Source of the DNA: Flavobacterium aciduliphilum
GTDB taxonomy: Bacteria; Bacteroidota; Bacteroidia; Flavobacteriales; Flavobacteriaceae
Direction: 5' to 3'
Assembly (NCBI RefSeq): GCF_003268855.1
Contig: NZ_QLSZ01000002.1
Span: 124,001 to 188,000, forward strand
Length of the DNA stretch: 64,000 nucleotides
A model generated the notes under the pieces. The model was not told where the DNA came from. It worked only from the letters and a program-made list of their open reading frames with translations, and searched no databases. Of the stretch, positions 42,328 through 50,219 are shown one piece after another (position 1 is the first letter of the stretch; every line of letters starts with the position of its first letter). A program made the position numbers and the translations under genes.

Positions 42328-43626
42328 ATGTCAATAACAGAATTCAAAATGCCCAAAATGGGTGAAAGCATATCCGAAGCAACAATAATCAGTTGGTTGA
42401 AAAACGTAGGTGATTTTGTGGAAGCCGAAGAAACACTATTGGAAGTGGCTACCGATAAAGTAGACAGCGATGTACCGTCACCGGTATCGGGCGTGATTAC
42501 TGAAATCCGTTTTCAGAAAGATGATGTGGTTGAAGTAGGAACCGTTTTGGCTTTGATTGATGAAAGTCAAAAGTCAAAAGTCATAAGTCAAAAGTCTGAA
42601 AATAGTTCTATTGAAAATAAGTCTGTTTCGCCCAATGCAGTCGAGGTTCCACAACCGAAAACTGACAACCGAAAACTAACAACCAATCCAAATGCGTTTA
42701 TTTCGCCATTAATCATTTCAATTGCACAAAAGGAAAATTTATCCATAGAAGAATTACAAACCATTCCGGGTTCGGGAACCGATGGGCGTTTGCAAAAAAG
42801 CGATGTTTTTAATTATCTAAAGAATAGAAAATATCCTCTCAAAAGCATTCCTCAACCCACAACCCACAACCTACAATCTACAACCTTTCCTAAGCCAAAA
42901 ATCAATTTTGTAGAAGGAAAAGATCGCATTGTAGAAATGGACCGAATGCGCAAAATGATTGCAGATCACATGGTGTATTCCAAGCAAACGTCGCCTCATG
43001 TGACGTCGTATATTGAAGTAGATGTGACGAATTTAGTGAACTGGCGCAACGAAAACAAAGAGAAATTTCAAGAAAAGCACAACGAGAAATTAACGTTTAC
43101 ACCAGTTTTTGTTCAGGCTGTAGCAAAAGCAATTGTAGATTTTCCAATGATAAATGTTTCGGTTGATGAGAAGAATATTATCGTTCACAACGATGTCAAT
43201 ATCGGAATGGCAACTGCGTTACCTTCTGGTAATTTAATTGTTCCCGTAGTGAAAAATGCGAATGAAAAAGATTTAGTGGCTTTGGCAAAAGATGTAAATT
43301 CTTTAGCAGAAGCTTCTCGTAATAATAAATTAAAACCCGAGCAAATTCAAGGAAGTACGTTCACCATTTCCAATGTAGGAACCTTTGGAAGTTTGATGGG
43401 AACACCCATTATCAACCAACCTGAAGTTGCCATTTTAGCTTTAGGAATCATAAAAAAACGTCCTGAAGTGATTACAACAGAAAAAGGTGACGAAATCGCC
43501 ATCCGAAGCATGATGTATCTTTCTTTATCGTTTGACCACAGAGTAGTAGACGGATTTTTAGGAGGCTCTTTCTTGCGAAAAGTAGGCGATTATTTAGAAC
43601 AATTTGATAGCAATACAACGATATAA
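42328..43626 (+). CDS. 2-oxoacid dehydrogenase E2 (dihydrolipoamide acyltransferase)
   Basis: 432 residues. A lipoyl domain (about 1-77) with Lys44 in ATDKVDSD, an E1/E3-binding domain (about 128-170, SPLIISIAQKENL), and an acyltransferase domain (about 195-432) ending with the catalytic SFDHRVVDG. Both linkers are built from heptad repeats: AAAGTCA units encode QKSKVISQKSEN; ACAACCG/AAAACTG units encode PQPKTDNRKLTTNP; CCTACAA units encode PQPTTHNLQSTTF. The adjacent fused E1 supplies the decarboxylase. The acyl substrate may be branched-chain or phenylpyruvate. Confidence 0.93.
   Translation: MSITEFKMPKMGESISEATIISWLKNVGDFVEAEETLLEVATDKVDSDVPSPVSGVITEIRFQKDDVVEVGTVLALIDESQKSKVISQKSENSSIENKSVSPNAVEVPQPKTDNRKLTTNPNAFISPLIISIAQKENLSIEELQTIPGSGTDGRLQKSDVFNYLKNRKYPLKSIPQPTTHNLQSTTFPKPKINFVEGKDRIVEMDRMRKMIADHMVYSKQTSPHVTSYIEVDVTNLVNWRNENKEKFQEKHNEKLTFTPVFVQAVAKAIVDFPMINVSVDEKNIIVHNDVNIGMATALPSGNLIVPVVKNANEKDLVALAKDVNSLAEASRNNKLKPEQIQGSTFTISNVGTFGSLMGTPIINQPEVAILALGIIKKRPEVITTEKGDEIAIRSMMYLSLSFDHRVVDGFLGGSFLRKVGDYLEQFDSNTTI
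42563..42597 (+). repeat. AAAGTCA heptad repeat in the first E2 linker
   Basis: AAAGTCA, AAAGTCA, AAAGTCA, TAAGTCA, AAAGTCT. In frame, after the lipoyl domain. Confidence 0.85.
42649..42685 (+). repeat. ACAACCG/AAAACTG heptad repeat in the first E2 linker
   Basis: ACAACCG, AAAACTG, ACAACCG, AAAACTA, ACAACC; just before the E1-binding domain. Confidence 0.8.
42853..42886 (+). repeat. CCTACAA heptad repeat in the second E2 linker
   Basis: CCCACAA, CCCACAA, CCTACAA, TCTACAA, CCT; between the E1-binding and catalytic domains. Confidence 0.85.
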
Positions 43627-43630
43627 TATA

Positions 43631-44698
43631 ATGGAACAGATTATGAATCAAGTAATAAAAATAACTAAAGTTTCACAATCAAGAGTTTCGGAAGTAAACC
43701 TTGAAAACATTACGATGGGTACCCAATTTACCGATCACCTCTTTATTTGTGATTATGAAAACGGCGAATGGACAAATCCTCGAATAGAACCTTTAGCGTT
43801 GATTCCCACCCATCCTGCGGCCATGGCGTTGCATTATGGGCAAGCCATTTTTGAAGGCATGAAAGCAACATTAGGAAAAGACGGTACAGCATTATTGTTC
43901 CGCCCCGAAGAAAATGCCAAGCGCATGAATTTTAGCGCTGACCGAATGGGAATGCCTATGTTTCCCGAGGAATTGTTTGTAGAAGCTTTAAAACAATTTA
44001 CCGCTTTAGAGAAAAATTGGATTCCGACACAAGTGGGAAGTGCTTTGTACTTGCGTCCGTTTATGTATGCCGACGAACCTTTTATCGGTATGCGTGCAGC
44101 TACTACTTATAAGTTTATCGTGATGGCGTCACCAGCCGGACCCTTTTTTAGTCGAAAAATCAAATTATATGCCGAAAAAAAATACGTTCGTGCGGTAAAT
44201 GGAGGAACCGGTGAGGCGAAAGCCGCAGGGAATTATGCCGCAGCGATTCGTCCAACAGAATATGCTAAAGCGAAAGGATACGATCAAGTATTGTGGTTAG
44301 ATCCCTATACTTTTGAGTACATTCAAGAAGTAGGGACCATGAATATTTTCTTTAAAATAGCAGGGAAGTTTATCACACCTAATTTAAGCGGTTCTATTTT
44401 GTCTGGAATTACTCGAATGAGTGTCATCGACTTGTTGCGAAGTAAAGGATTTGAAGTTACTGAACGTCCCATCAAGATGTCAGAAATCATAGAAGCTTCC
44501 AAGAACGGAACATTAGAAGAAGCTTTCGGAACAGGAACAGCTGTAGGAATTGCGATGGTTGAAGAAATTGGGAATAACGATATATCTATTAAATTCCCAG
44601 AGGATAATCCAGTTTCTGTTATGGTAAATGATACGCTGAATGCGATTAAAGTACAAGATAGTAAAGACGAATTTGGTTGGATTGTTGAAGCAAAATAA
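43631..44698 (+). CDS. ilvE: Branched-chain amino-acid aminotransferase family enzyme
   Basis: 355 residues from the ATG at 43631, four bases after the E2 stop (a further ATG at 43643 is possible). Group II branched-chain aminotransferase pattern: LHYGQAIFEGMKA, TGEAKAAGNYAA with Lys197 as the PLP lysine, and EYIQEVGTMNIFF. It makes 2-oxoacids from Val, Leu, Ile and sometimes Phe. Placed between E2 and E1, it would feed the dehydrogenase complex. Biosynthetic use is the alternative; no other ilv gene is nearby. Confidence 0.9.
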   Translation: MEQIMNQVIKITKVSQSRVSEVNLENITMGTQFTDHLFICDYENGEWTNPRIEPLALIPTHPAAMALHYGQAIFEGMKATLGKDGTALLFRPEENAKRMNFSADRMGMPMFPEELFVEALKQFTALEKNWIPTQVGSALYLRPFMYADEPFIGMRAATTYKFIVMASPAGPFFSRKIKLYAEKKYVRAVNGGTGEAKAAGNYAAAIRPTEYAKAKGYDQVLWLDPYTFEYIQEVGTMNIFFKIAGKFITPNLSGSILSGITRMSVIDLLRSKGFEVTERPIKMSEIIEASKNGTLEEAFGTGTAVGIAMVEEIGNNDISIKFPEDNPVSVMVNDTLNAIKVQDSKDEFGWIVEAK

Positions 44699-44700
44699 TA

Positions 44701-44743
44701 GTTAACCGCAAGGTTAGCAAAGAAGGCGCAACGAGCGCAAAGT
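44701..44743 (-). repeat. CTTTGCG-type repeat, inverted copy
   Basis: On the minus strand: AACTTTGCGCTCGTTGCGCC then TTCTTTGC and GGTTAAC, the family seen at 35248 and 40808. Confidence 0.7.
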
Positions 44744-44772
44744 TTTTTACTTTTCAGATAAGCATTAAATAA

Positions 44773-46821
44773 ATGAATTTAGACAAATCAATTCTTAAAA
44801 AAGCCTTTTCAACAATGGCAACGGCCAAAGCCATGGCAATGTTGTATGAAGATAATTTCAAAATAGTTTCCAAATACGTGCATGCTACGTCACGCGGACA
44901 CGAAGCGATTCAGATTGCGATGGCGATGCAATTGTTGCCGCAAGATTATGCGTTTCCATATTATCGTGATGATGCTATGATGCTTGGAATAGGAATGCAA
45001 CCCTACGATTTGATGTTGCAGTTGATGGCGAAAAAAGATGATCCATTTTCGGGAGGGCGTACGTATTATTGTCATCCGAGTTTGAAAGATGCCGATAAGC
45101 CTAAAATTCCGCACCAATCCTCTGCAACGGGTATGCAGGCTATTCCAGCAACCGGAGCCGCAATGGGATTTTGGTACAAAGAAAATACAGGAATTCAAGA
45201 TAAAAATCAAGAAAATCCCATTGTGATTTGTTCGCTTGGTGATGCCTCGGTAACCGAAGGAGAAATTGCCGAAGCCTTGCAAATGGCAGCTTTAAAGCAA
45301 TTACCAATTTTGTATTTAGTACAAGATAACGGTTGGGACATTTCGGCTAATGCTGCCGAAACCCGTGCGCAAAATGCGTTTGAATATGCCAAAGGATTTC
45401 ACGGAATTGAAGCCATTTCGATTGATGGAGCCAATTTCACCGAAAGCTATTTGGCGATTCAAAAAGTAGTGCAAACCATTCGTGAAGAACGCCGTCCGTT
45501 TTTGGTGCATGCGAAAGTACCGTTATTAAATCACCATACTTCTGGAGTTCGAATGGAATGGTATCGTGACGATTTGGAAGAAGCACAATTGCGCGATCCT
45601 TATCCAGTTTTGAAACAACAATTGTTAGAAGCAGGATTTACAAAAGACGAAATTAAAACTATAGAAGATTCGGCTGTTGCCAAAGTTCAAGCTGATTTTG
45701 ATAAAGCACAACTAGCCGAAGATCCCAAACCAGAAGATTTATTTACACACGATTTTGCTCCAACCCCAATCACAGAAGAAGTTGGAGAACGAAATCCAGA
45801 ACGCGAGGATAAAGTCGTGATGGTCGATTGTGCCCTGTTTGCTGTAGAAGAATTAATGAAAAAACACCAAGAATGTTTGTTGTACGGACAAGATGTTGGC
45901 GGACGATTGGGGGGTGTTTTTAGAGAAGCGGCAACATTGGCACAAAAATTTGGAGACGAACGTGTGTTTAATACCCCCATTCAAGAAGCTTTTATAGTAG
46001 GGTCTACGGTGGGAATGTCGGCGGTTGGTTTGAAACCGATTGTTGAGGTGCAGTTTGCCGATTACATTTGGCCAGGTTTGAACCAGTTGTTTACCGAAGT
46101 GAGTCGCTCATGTTATTTATCCAACGGAAAATGGCCAGTGAGCATGATTTTGAGAGTTCCAATTGGTGCTTATGGAAGTGGAGGCCCTTATCATTCGTCG
46201 TCTGTAGAAAGTGTGTTGACGAATATTCGCGGCATCAAAATCGCGTATCCTAGCAATGGTGCCGATTTAAAAGGCTTGATGAAAGCAGCGTATTATGACC
46301 CAAATCCAGTGGTGATTTTAGAACACAAGGGTTTGTATTGGAGTAAGGTAAAAGGCACAGATGCAGCAAGAGTAAACGAACCAAGCGAAGATTACATGTT
46401 GCCTTTTGGAAAGGCGAATATCGTTCAAGAAATTTGGGAACAAGAAACGGAGGAAACCCTAACTATAATTACTTATGGAATGGGCGTACACTGGGCCTTG
46501 AACGCTTCGGTAACGATGAAAAATCAAGTCGAAATCATAGATTTGCGAACCTTATATCCGTTAGATGAGGAAACTATTTTTAAATCGGTGAAGAAAGCAA
46601 AAAAATGCCTTGTTGTAACCGAAGAACCCACTAACAATTCGTTTGCACGAAGTTTGGCAGGATTAATTCAAGAGAATTGCTTCAAATATTTAGATGCACC
46701 TGTGATGGTTATCGGTTCTGAAAATATGCCCGCCATTCCACTGAATAGTACTTTGGAGTTCACTATGATTCCGAATGTAGATAAGGTGAAAGCAAAAATT
46801 GAAGCCCTTTTGGCGTACTAG
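44773..46821 (+). CDS. 2-oxoacid dehydrogenase E1, alpha and beta subunits fused
   Basis: 682 residues. The alpha part (about 1-330) has the TPP motif GDASVTEGE through to QDNGWDIS, and HTSGVRMEWYRDDLEEAQLRDP, the phosphorylation-loop region. The beta part (about 345-682) has YGQDVGGRLGGVFREA, TPIQEAFIVGSTVGMSAVG, and IEIIDLRTLYPLDEETIF. A fused E1 of this size is typical of the Bacteroidota branched-chain type. With E2 at 42328 it lacks only E3 (lipoamide dehydrogenase), which is not in the window. It closes the paa-linked cluster. Confidence 0.94.
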   Translation: MNLDKSILKKAFSTMATAKAMAMLYEDNFKIVSKYVHATSRGHEAIQIAMAMQLLPQDYAFPYYRDDAMMLGIGMQPYDLMLQLMAKKDDPFSGGRTYYCHPSLKDADKPKIPHQSSATGMQAIPATGAAMGFWYKENTGIQDKNQENPIVICSLGDASVTEGEIAEALQMAALKQLPILYLVQDNGWDISANAAETRAQNAFEYAKGFHGIEAISIDGANFTESYLAIQKVVQTIREERRPFLVHAKVPLLNHHTSGVRMEWYRDDLEEAQLRDPYPVLKQQLLEAGFTKDEIKTIEDSAVAKVQADFDKAQLAEDPKPEDLFTHDFAPTPITEEVGERNPEREDKVVMVDCALFAVEELMKKHQECLLYGQDVGGRLGGVFREAATLAQKFGDERVFNTPIQEAFIVGSTVGMSAVGLKPIVEVQFADYIWPGLNQLFTEVSRSCYLSNGKWPVSMILRVPIGAYGSGGPYHSSSVESVLTNIRGIKIAYPSNGADLKGLMKAAYYDPNPVVILEHKGLYWSKVKGTDAARVNEPSEDYMLPFGKANIVQEIWEQETEETLTIITYGMGVHWALNASVTMKNQVEIIDLRTLYPLDEETIFKSVKKAKKCLVVTEEPTNNSFARSLAGLIQENCFKYLDAPVMVIGSENMPAIPLNSTLEFTMIPNVDKVKAKIEALLAY

Positions 46822-46842
46822 CTTTTTACCTATTTATAGCAC

Positions 46843-46883
46843 AAAGCCCTGATTGTTATTAAAAAGCAGTCAGGGCTTTTTTT
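46843..46883 (+). terminator. Terminator after the E1 gene
   Basis: AAAGCCCTGA (46843-46852) pairs with TCAGGGCTTT (46870-46879), then T residues. It ends the cluster that began at paaE. Confidence 0.85.
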
Positions 46884-46904
46884 AGGATCAAGTGGGTTTT
46901 TAAT

Positions 46905-46976
46905 GAAGGAAAAGTACTCAAATCAAGCAAAAGGATACTTAAAAGGAGCAAAAGAGTATTAGTTCAGACAAAAAAA
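46905..46976. repeat. Degenerate AAAGTACTCAAA repeats
   Basis: AAAAGTACTCAAATC (46910-46924), AAAAGGATACTTAAAAGG, AAAAGAGTATTAG and AAAAGTACTCAAAAATCC share a core. The outer copies are almost identical, about 65 bases apart. No gene is seen. Confidence 0.5.
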
Positions 46977-47023
46977 GTACTCAAAAATCCTGTTTATAGA
47001 AAGTTTACAATATGTATCGTTAC

Positions 47024-47060
47024 AAAAAAACTCCAACATATCAGTTGGAGTTTTTCTTTT
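47024..47060. terminator. Terminator of hemL (bidirectional)
   Basis: AAAACTCCAAC (47027-47037) pairs with GTTGGAGTTTT (47044-47054); A and T tracts on both sides. Confidence 0.8.
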
Positions 47061-47075
47061 ATTCAATCCTAAAAA

Positions 47076-48362
47076 TTAGTGATTTTGTGTGGCGCGGTCT
47101 ATGGCATTTAGCGTGGTGTCTAAATCGTCGTAGGTGAGTGCGTCGGTAATAAACCATGTTTCGTACGCAGAGGGGGCAATGTAAATACCACTTTGAAGTA
47201 AATTGTGGAAAAACGTTTTAAAGAAAGCATTATCTCCCGCTTTGGCAGTATCAAAATCGGTTACAGGTTGGGCATCAAAATGTACCGAAATCATCGATCC
47301 TACTCGATTGATGGTATAGGCTACGTTGTTTTTGGTGAGTATTTTGTGCATGCCTTTTTCAAGATATGCTGTTTTTTCTTCAAGGCGTTGGTATATTTCA
47401 CGATCGGTATTGAGTGTCTCAAGCATGGCATAACCCGCAGCCATAGCCAAAGGATTACCAGATAACGTGCCGGCTTGATACACTGGTCCCAATGGAGCCA
47501 AGTGATTCATGATTTCATTTCGACCCGCAAAGGCTCCAACGGGAAGGCCACCTCCAATTACTTTTCCGAAGCACACGATATCAGCCGTAATGTTATACAA
47601 CTCTTGTGCGCCACCTCGTGCGAGCCTAAAACCAGTCATCACTTCGTCAAAAATTAAAAGGGTTCCATTTGCTGTACACAGCGCACGAAGTTGTTCCAAA
47701 AACCCTTCTTTTGGTGGGACACATCCCATATTTCCAGCTACAGGTTCAATAATTACAGCCGCAATTTCATTAGGATTAGCTTCAAAAAGAGCCATTACAT
47801 TTTGAATATTGTTGTATTGTGCCAGTAAAGTATCTTGAGCGGTTCCTGAAGTGACCCCTGGGCTGTTGGGAATGCCAAACGTACTCGCACCACTTCCCGC
47901 TTGAATAAGGAAGGAATCGGAATGTCCATGATAGCATCCTGCAAATTTTATAATCTTATCTCTTTTGGTATAGCCTCTAGCCAGTCGAATGGCACTCATG
48001 CAAGCCTCAGTACCTGAATTTACAAATCGAATTTTGTCAATATTGGGTACCATTTCAAGCGCCAGTGCAGCAATTTTTGTTTCGAGAGCCGTGGGAGTTC
48101 CAAAAGACGTTCCTAGTTTGGCTCTTTCTGTTATGGCTTCAATAACGGGTTCGAAAGCATGCCCTAAAATCATAGGACCCCACGAATTGATGTAGTCGAT
48201 GAATTGATTGTCATCTTCATCATATAAATAAGCTCCTTTGGCTTTTTTTACGAAAATAGGAGTGCCTCCCACACCTTTAAAGGCTCTAACAGGGGAGTTC
48301 ACGCCTCCTGGAATTACTTTTTCAGCTTCAATGAAAAGCTGACTGCTTCTTTGATATAACAT
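47076..48362 (-). CDS. hemL: Glutamate-1-semialdehyde 2,1-aminomutase
   Basis: 428 residues, class III aminotransferase fold. [57 protein letters not shown] and [18 protein letters not shown] (PLP-binding Lys) are diagnostic of HemL. It makes 5-aminolevulinate for tetrapyrroles (C5 pathway). Followed by the glucosaminidase gene upstream on the same strand, spacing five bases. Confidence 0.97.
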   Translation of the reverse strand: MLYQRSSQLFIEAEKVIPGGVNSPVRAFKGVGGTPIFVKKAKGAYLYDEDDNQFIDYINSWGPMILGHAFEPVIEAITERAKLGTSFGTPTALETKIAALALEMVPNIDKIRFVNSGTEACMSAIRLARGYTKRDKIIKFAGCYHGHSDSFLIQAGSGASTFGIPNSPGVTSGTAQDTLLAQYNNIQNVMALFEANPNEIAAVIIEPVAGNMGCVPPKEGFLEQLRALCTANGTLLIFDEVMTGFRLARGGAQELYNITADIVCFGKVIGGGLPVGAFAGRNEIMNHLAPLGPVYQAGTLSGNPLAMAAGYAMLETLNTDREIYQRLEEKTAYLEKGMHKILTKNNVAYTINRVGSMISVHFDAQPVTDFDTAKAGDNAFFKTFFHNLLQSGIYIAPSAYETWFITDALTYDDLDTTLNAIDRATQNH

Positions 48363-48367
48363 AAGGG

Positions 48368-49261
48368 TTATTTTATAATTAGATTTTGCCCAACTGATAA
48401 AGAGTCGTTGGCCATGTTATTTTTCTTTTTTAAGTCTTCTATAGAAATGTTGTATCGTTTTGATATGGAATAAAGGGTGTCGCCTTTGCTCACTTGATGC
48501 AGTTGCGAAGGAGTTGTATTGCCAGAACTAGTAGAGGTGTAGGTTGTGCCAAGCACTTCGGCATCAAATTTTTGCAATTGGTAGCGTTCAATCAGCCCGA
48601 TTAGTTTTGTAGGATAAGCGGGATCTGTCGCATAGCCCGCATTTTTAAGTCCCATAGCCCAAGCTCTGTAATCGGATTTATCTAATTGAAATAAGCTCGA
48701 GTAATGCGCTCTCGAAGATAAAAATAACGAATGATCTCTAAACGATTCTTCGGGGGAGGCATATTTTCTAAAACATTCGTTGGCTTCATCATCATCATAA
48801 CGTACACTAGGGCCGTTCCATTCTTTATGACATTTAATACCGAAATGATTGTTGGCTTGTACACTAAGAGGTCCTGTACCTGCACCCGATTCAAGTATGC
48901 CTTGTCCCAGGGTGATACTTGCAGGAATACCATAATCTACCATATCTTTTTTTGAAATGGCTTTGTATTTTTCAATATAATCCTGCACCATGGCTGTGGT
49001 TACTTTAACAGCGGTAGTTGCTTCAAGAATTTCGGTAGAATCGGGAGGAGTATTTACATTTGATGTCGATTCGATTGTACTTGTTTTATCGTTATTTGTA
49101 TTTGAAACTACAGGTTTTGTGTTAGCCTTAATAGGTTTTCGAACTGTTCGTGTGATTGGTTTTTTTGCAGGAGTAGTGGGTGTGGTGCGTACGACATGCT
49201 GTGTCGAACCACAAGCGACGATGATAAAAAAGAAGGCATAAAAAAGGAGTTGCTTAATCAT
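48368..49261 (-). CDS. Glucosaminidase lipoprotein with C-terminal LysM
   Basis: 297 residues. The lipobox IIVACGS places the acylated Cys at residue 17. A Thr/Pro/Lys-rich linker (about 20-80) precedes a GH73 glucosaminidase domain (about 88-230) with [21 protein letters not shown] (catalytic Glu) and [12 protein letters not shown] LysM domain closes the protein (about 255-297). It should cut glycan strands of peptidoglycan from the envelope. Overlaps the upstream gene by eight bases. Confidence 0.94.
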   Translation of the reverse strand: MIKQLLFYAFFFIIVACGSTQHVVRTTPTTPAKKPITRTVRKPIKANTKPVVSNTNNDKTSTIESTSNVNTPPDSTEILEATTAVKVTTAMVQDYIEKYKAISKKDMVDYGIPASITLGQGILESGAGTGPLSVQANNHFGIKCHKEWNGPSVRYDDDEANECFRKYASPEESFRDHSLFLSSRAHYSSLFQLDKSDYRAWAMGLKNAGYATDPAYPTKLIGLIERYQLQKFDAEVLGTTYTSTSSGNTTPSQLHQVSKGDTLYSISKRYNISIEDLKKKNNMANDSLSVGQNLIIK

Positions 49262-50159
49262 TGTAGTGTATCGTTTGTATGTTTTTCTTTTTTAATTTTA
49301 GATTCATGCCCTCAATTCCTTGAAGGCCTCCCGTATGAATGAGAAGGATTTTGGAATTTGAAGGAAAATAATTATTCCGAATCAAATCCATAACGCCAAA
49401 AACCATTTTTCCAGTATAAATTGGGTCTAACGGAATTTTATGAATCTGATAAAAATCATTGAGAAACATAAGTAATGGTTCTGAAATTTTGCCATAGCCC
49501 CCAAAATTATAGGAAGTAATGAGTTCCCACGGGTTGTTTTTGGTTACAAATTTAGCAATATCCTTCGACAAAAAGTCACCTTTTAAGGATGGAAATCCGA
49601 GAACTTTTTGATGAGGTTTTGCTGCGTTGATGATTCCCGACATTGTACCTCCAGTTCCCACAGCGCAACAGATGAAATCGTATTCTTGGTCCTCCTCCTC
49701 TAGTATTTCCTCACATCCTTTGATGGCTAGCGTATTGGTACCTCCTTCGGGGACTAGGTAAAAATCGCCAAATTGAGCATGAAGGTCATCTATAAAAGGA
49801 GCTTCAGATTTCATACGGTAGTGTGTTCTACTAATGAAAACAAATTTCATTCCCCATTTTTGAGCAAATGTTAAGGTTGGATTTTGGTCGATTTTGCCTG
49901 CTAGTTCGTCGCCTCGAATCACCCCTATGGTTTTTAAACCCAATTCCATACCAGCATACGCTGTTGCTGCAATATGGTTGGAGTAGGCTCCACCAAAAGT
50001 AAGTAACGTCTTTTTCTGTTCGTTCTGGGCTTGGATAAGGTTGTATTTTAATTTTCTGTATTTGTTACCAGAAATAAAAGGGTGTATCAAATCTTCTCGT
50101 TTGATAAATAACCTAATGTTTTGCGTGTCGAGCTTAATTTCTTGCGTAAGAACTTTCAA
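49254..50159 (-). CDS. D-cysteine desulfhydrase / ACC deaminase-like PLP enzyme
   Basis: 301 residues, fold II PLP family. Lys33 in SGNKYRKLKYN is the expected PLP lysine; GGAYSNHIAATAYAG and AVGTGGTMSGIINA are the cofactor loops. ACC deaminases are about 340 residues; this shorter form is of the DcyD/YedO type seen in Bacteroidota. It degrades D-cysteine or a similar amino acid. It overlaps the following glucosaminidase gene by eight bases, so the pair is co-translated. Confidence 0.86.
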   Translation of the reverse strand: MKVLTQEIKLDTQNIRLFIKREDLIHPFISGNKYRKLKYNLIQAQNEQKKTLLTFGGAYSNHIAATAYAGMELGLKTIGVIRGDELAGKIDQNPTLTFAQKWGMKFVFISRTHYRMKSEAPFIDDLHAQFGDFYLVPEGGTNTLAIKGCEEILEEEDQEYDFICCAVGTGGTMSGIINAAKPHQKVLGFPSLKGDFLSKDIAKFVTKNNPWELITSYNFGGYGKISEPLLMFLNDFYQIHKIPLDPIYTGKMVFGVMDLIRNNYFPSNSKILLIHTGGLQGIEGMNLKLKKKNIQTIHYND

Positions 50160-50219
50160 AAGATAGTTTTTTACAAAATTACAAATGAAATTCTAATTAT
50201 AGTTGGAAAAAAGAATGTA

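Noticed and set aside
43604..43630. Start of the aminotransferase inside the E2 gene
   Set aside because: It would overlap the E2 coding region; ATG 43631 suits the family better.
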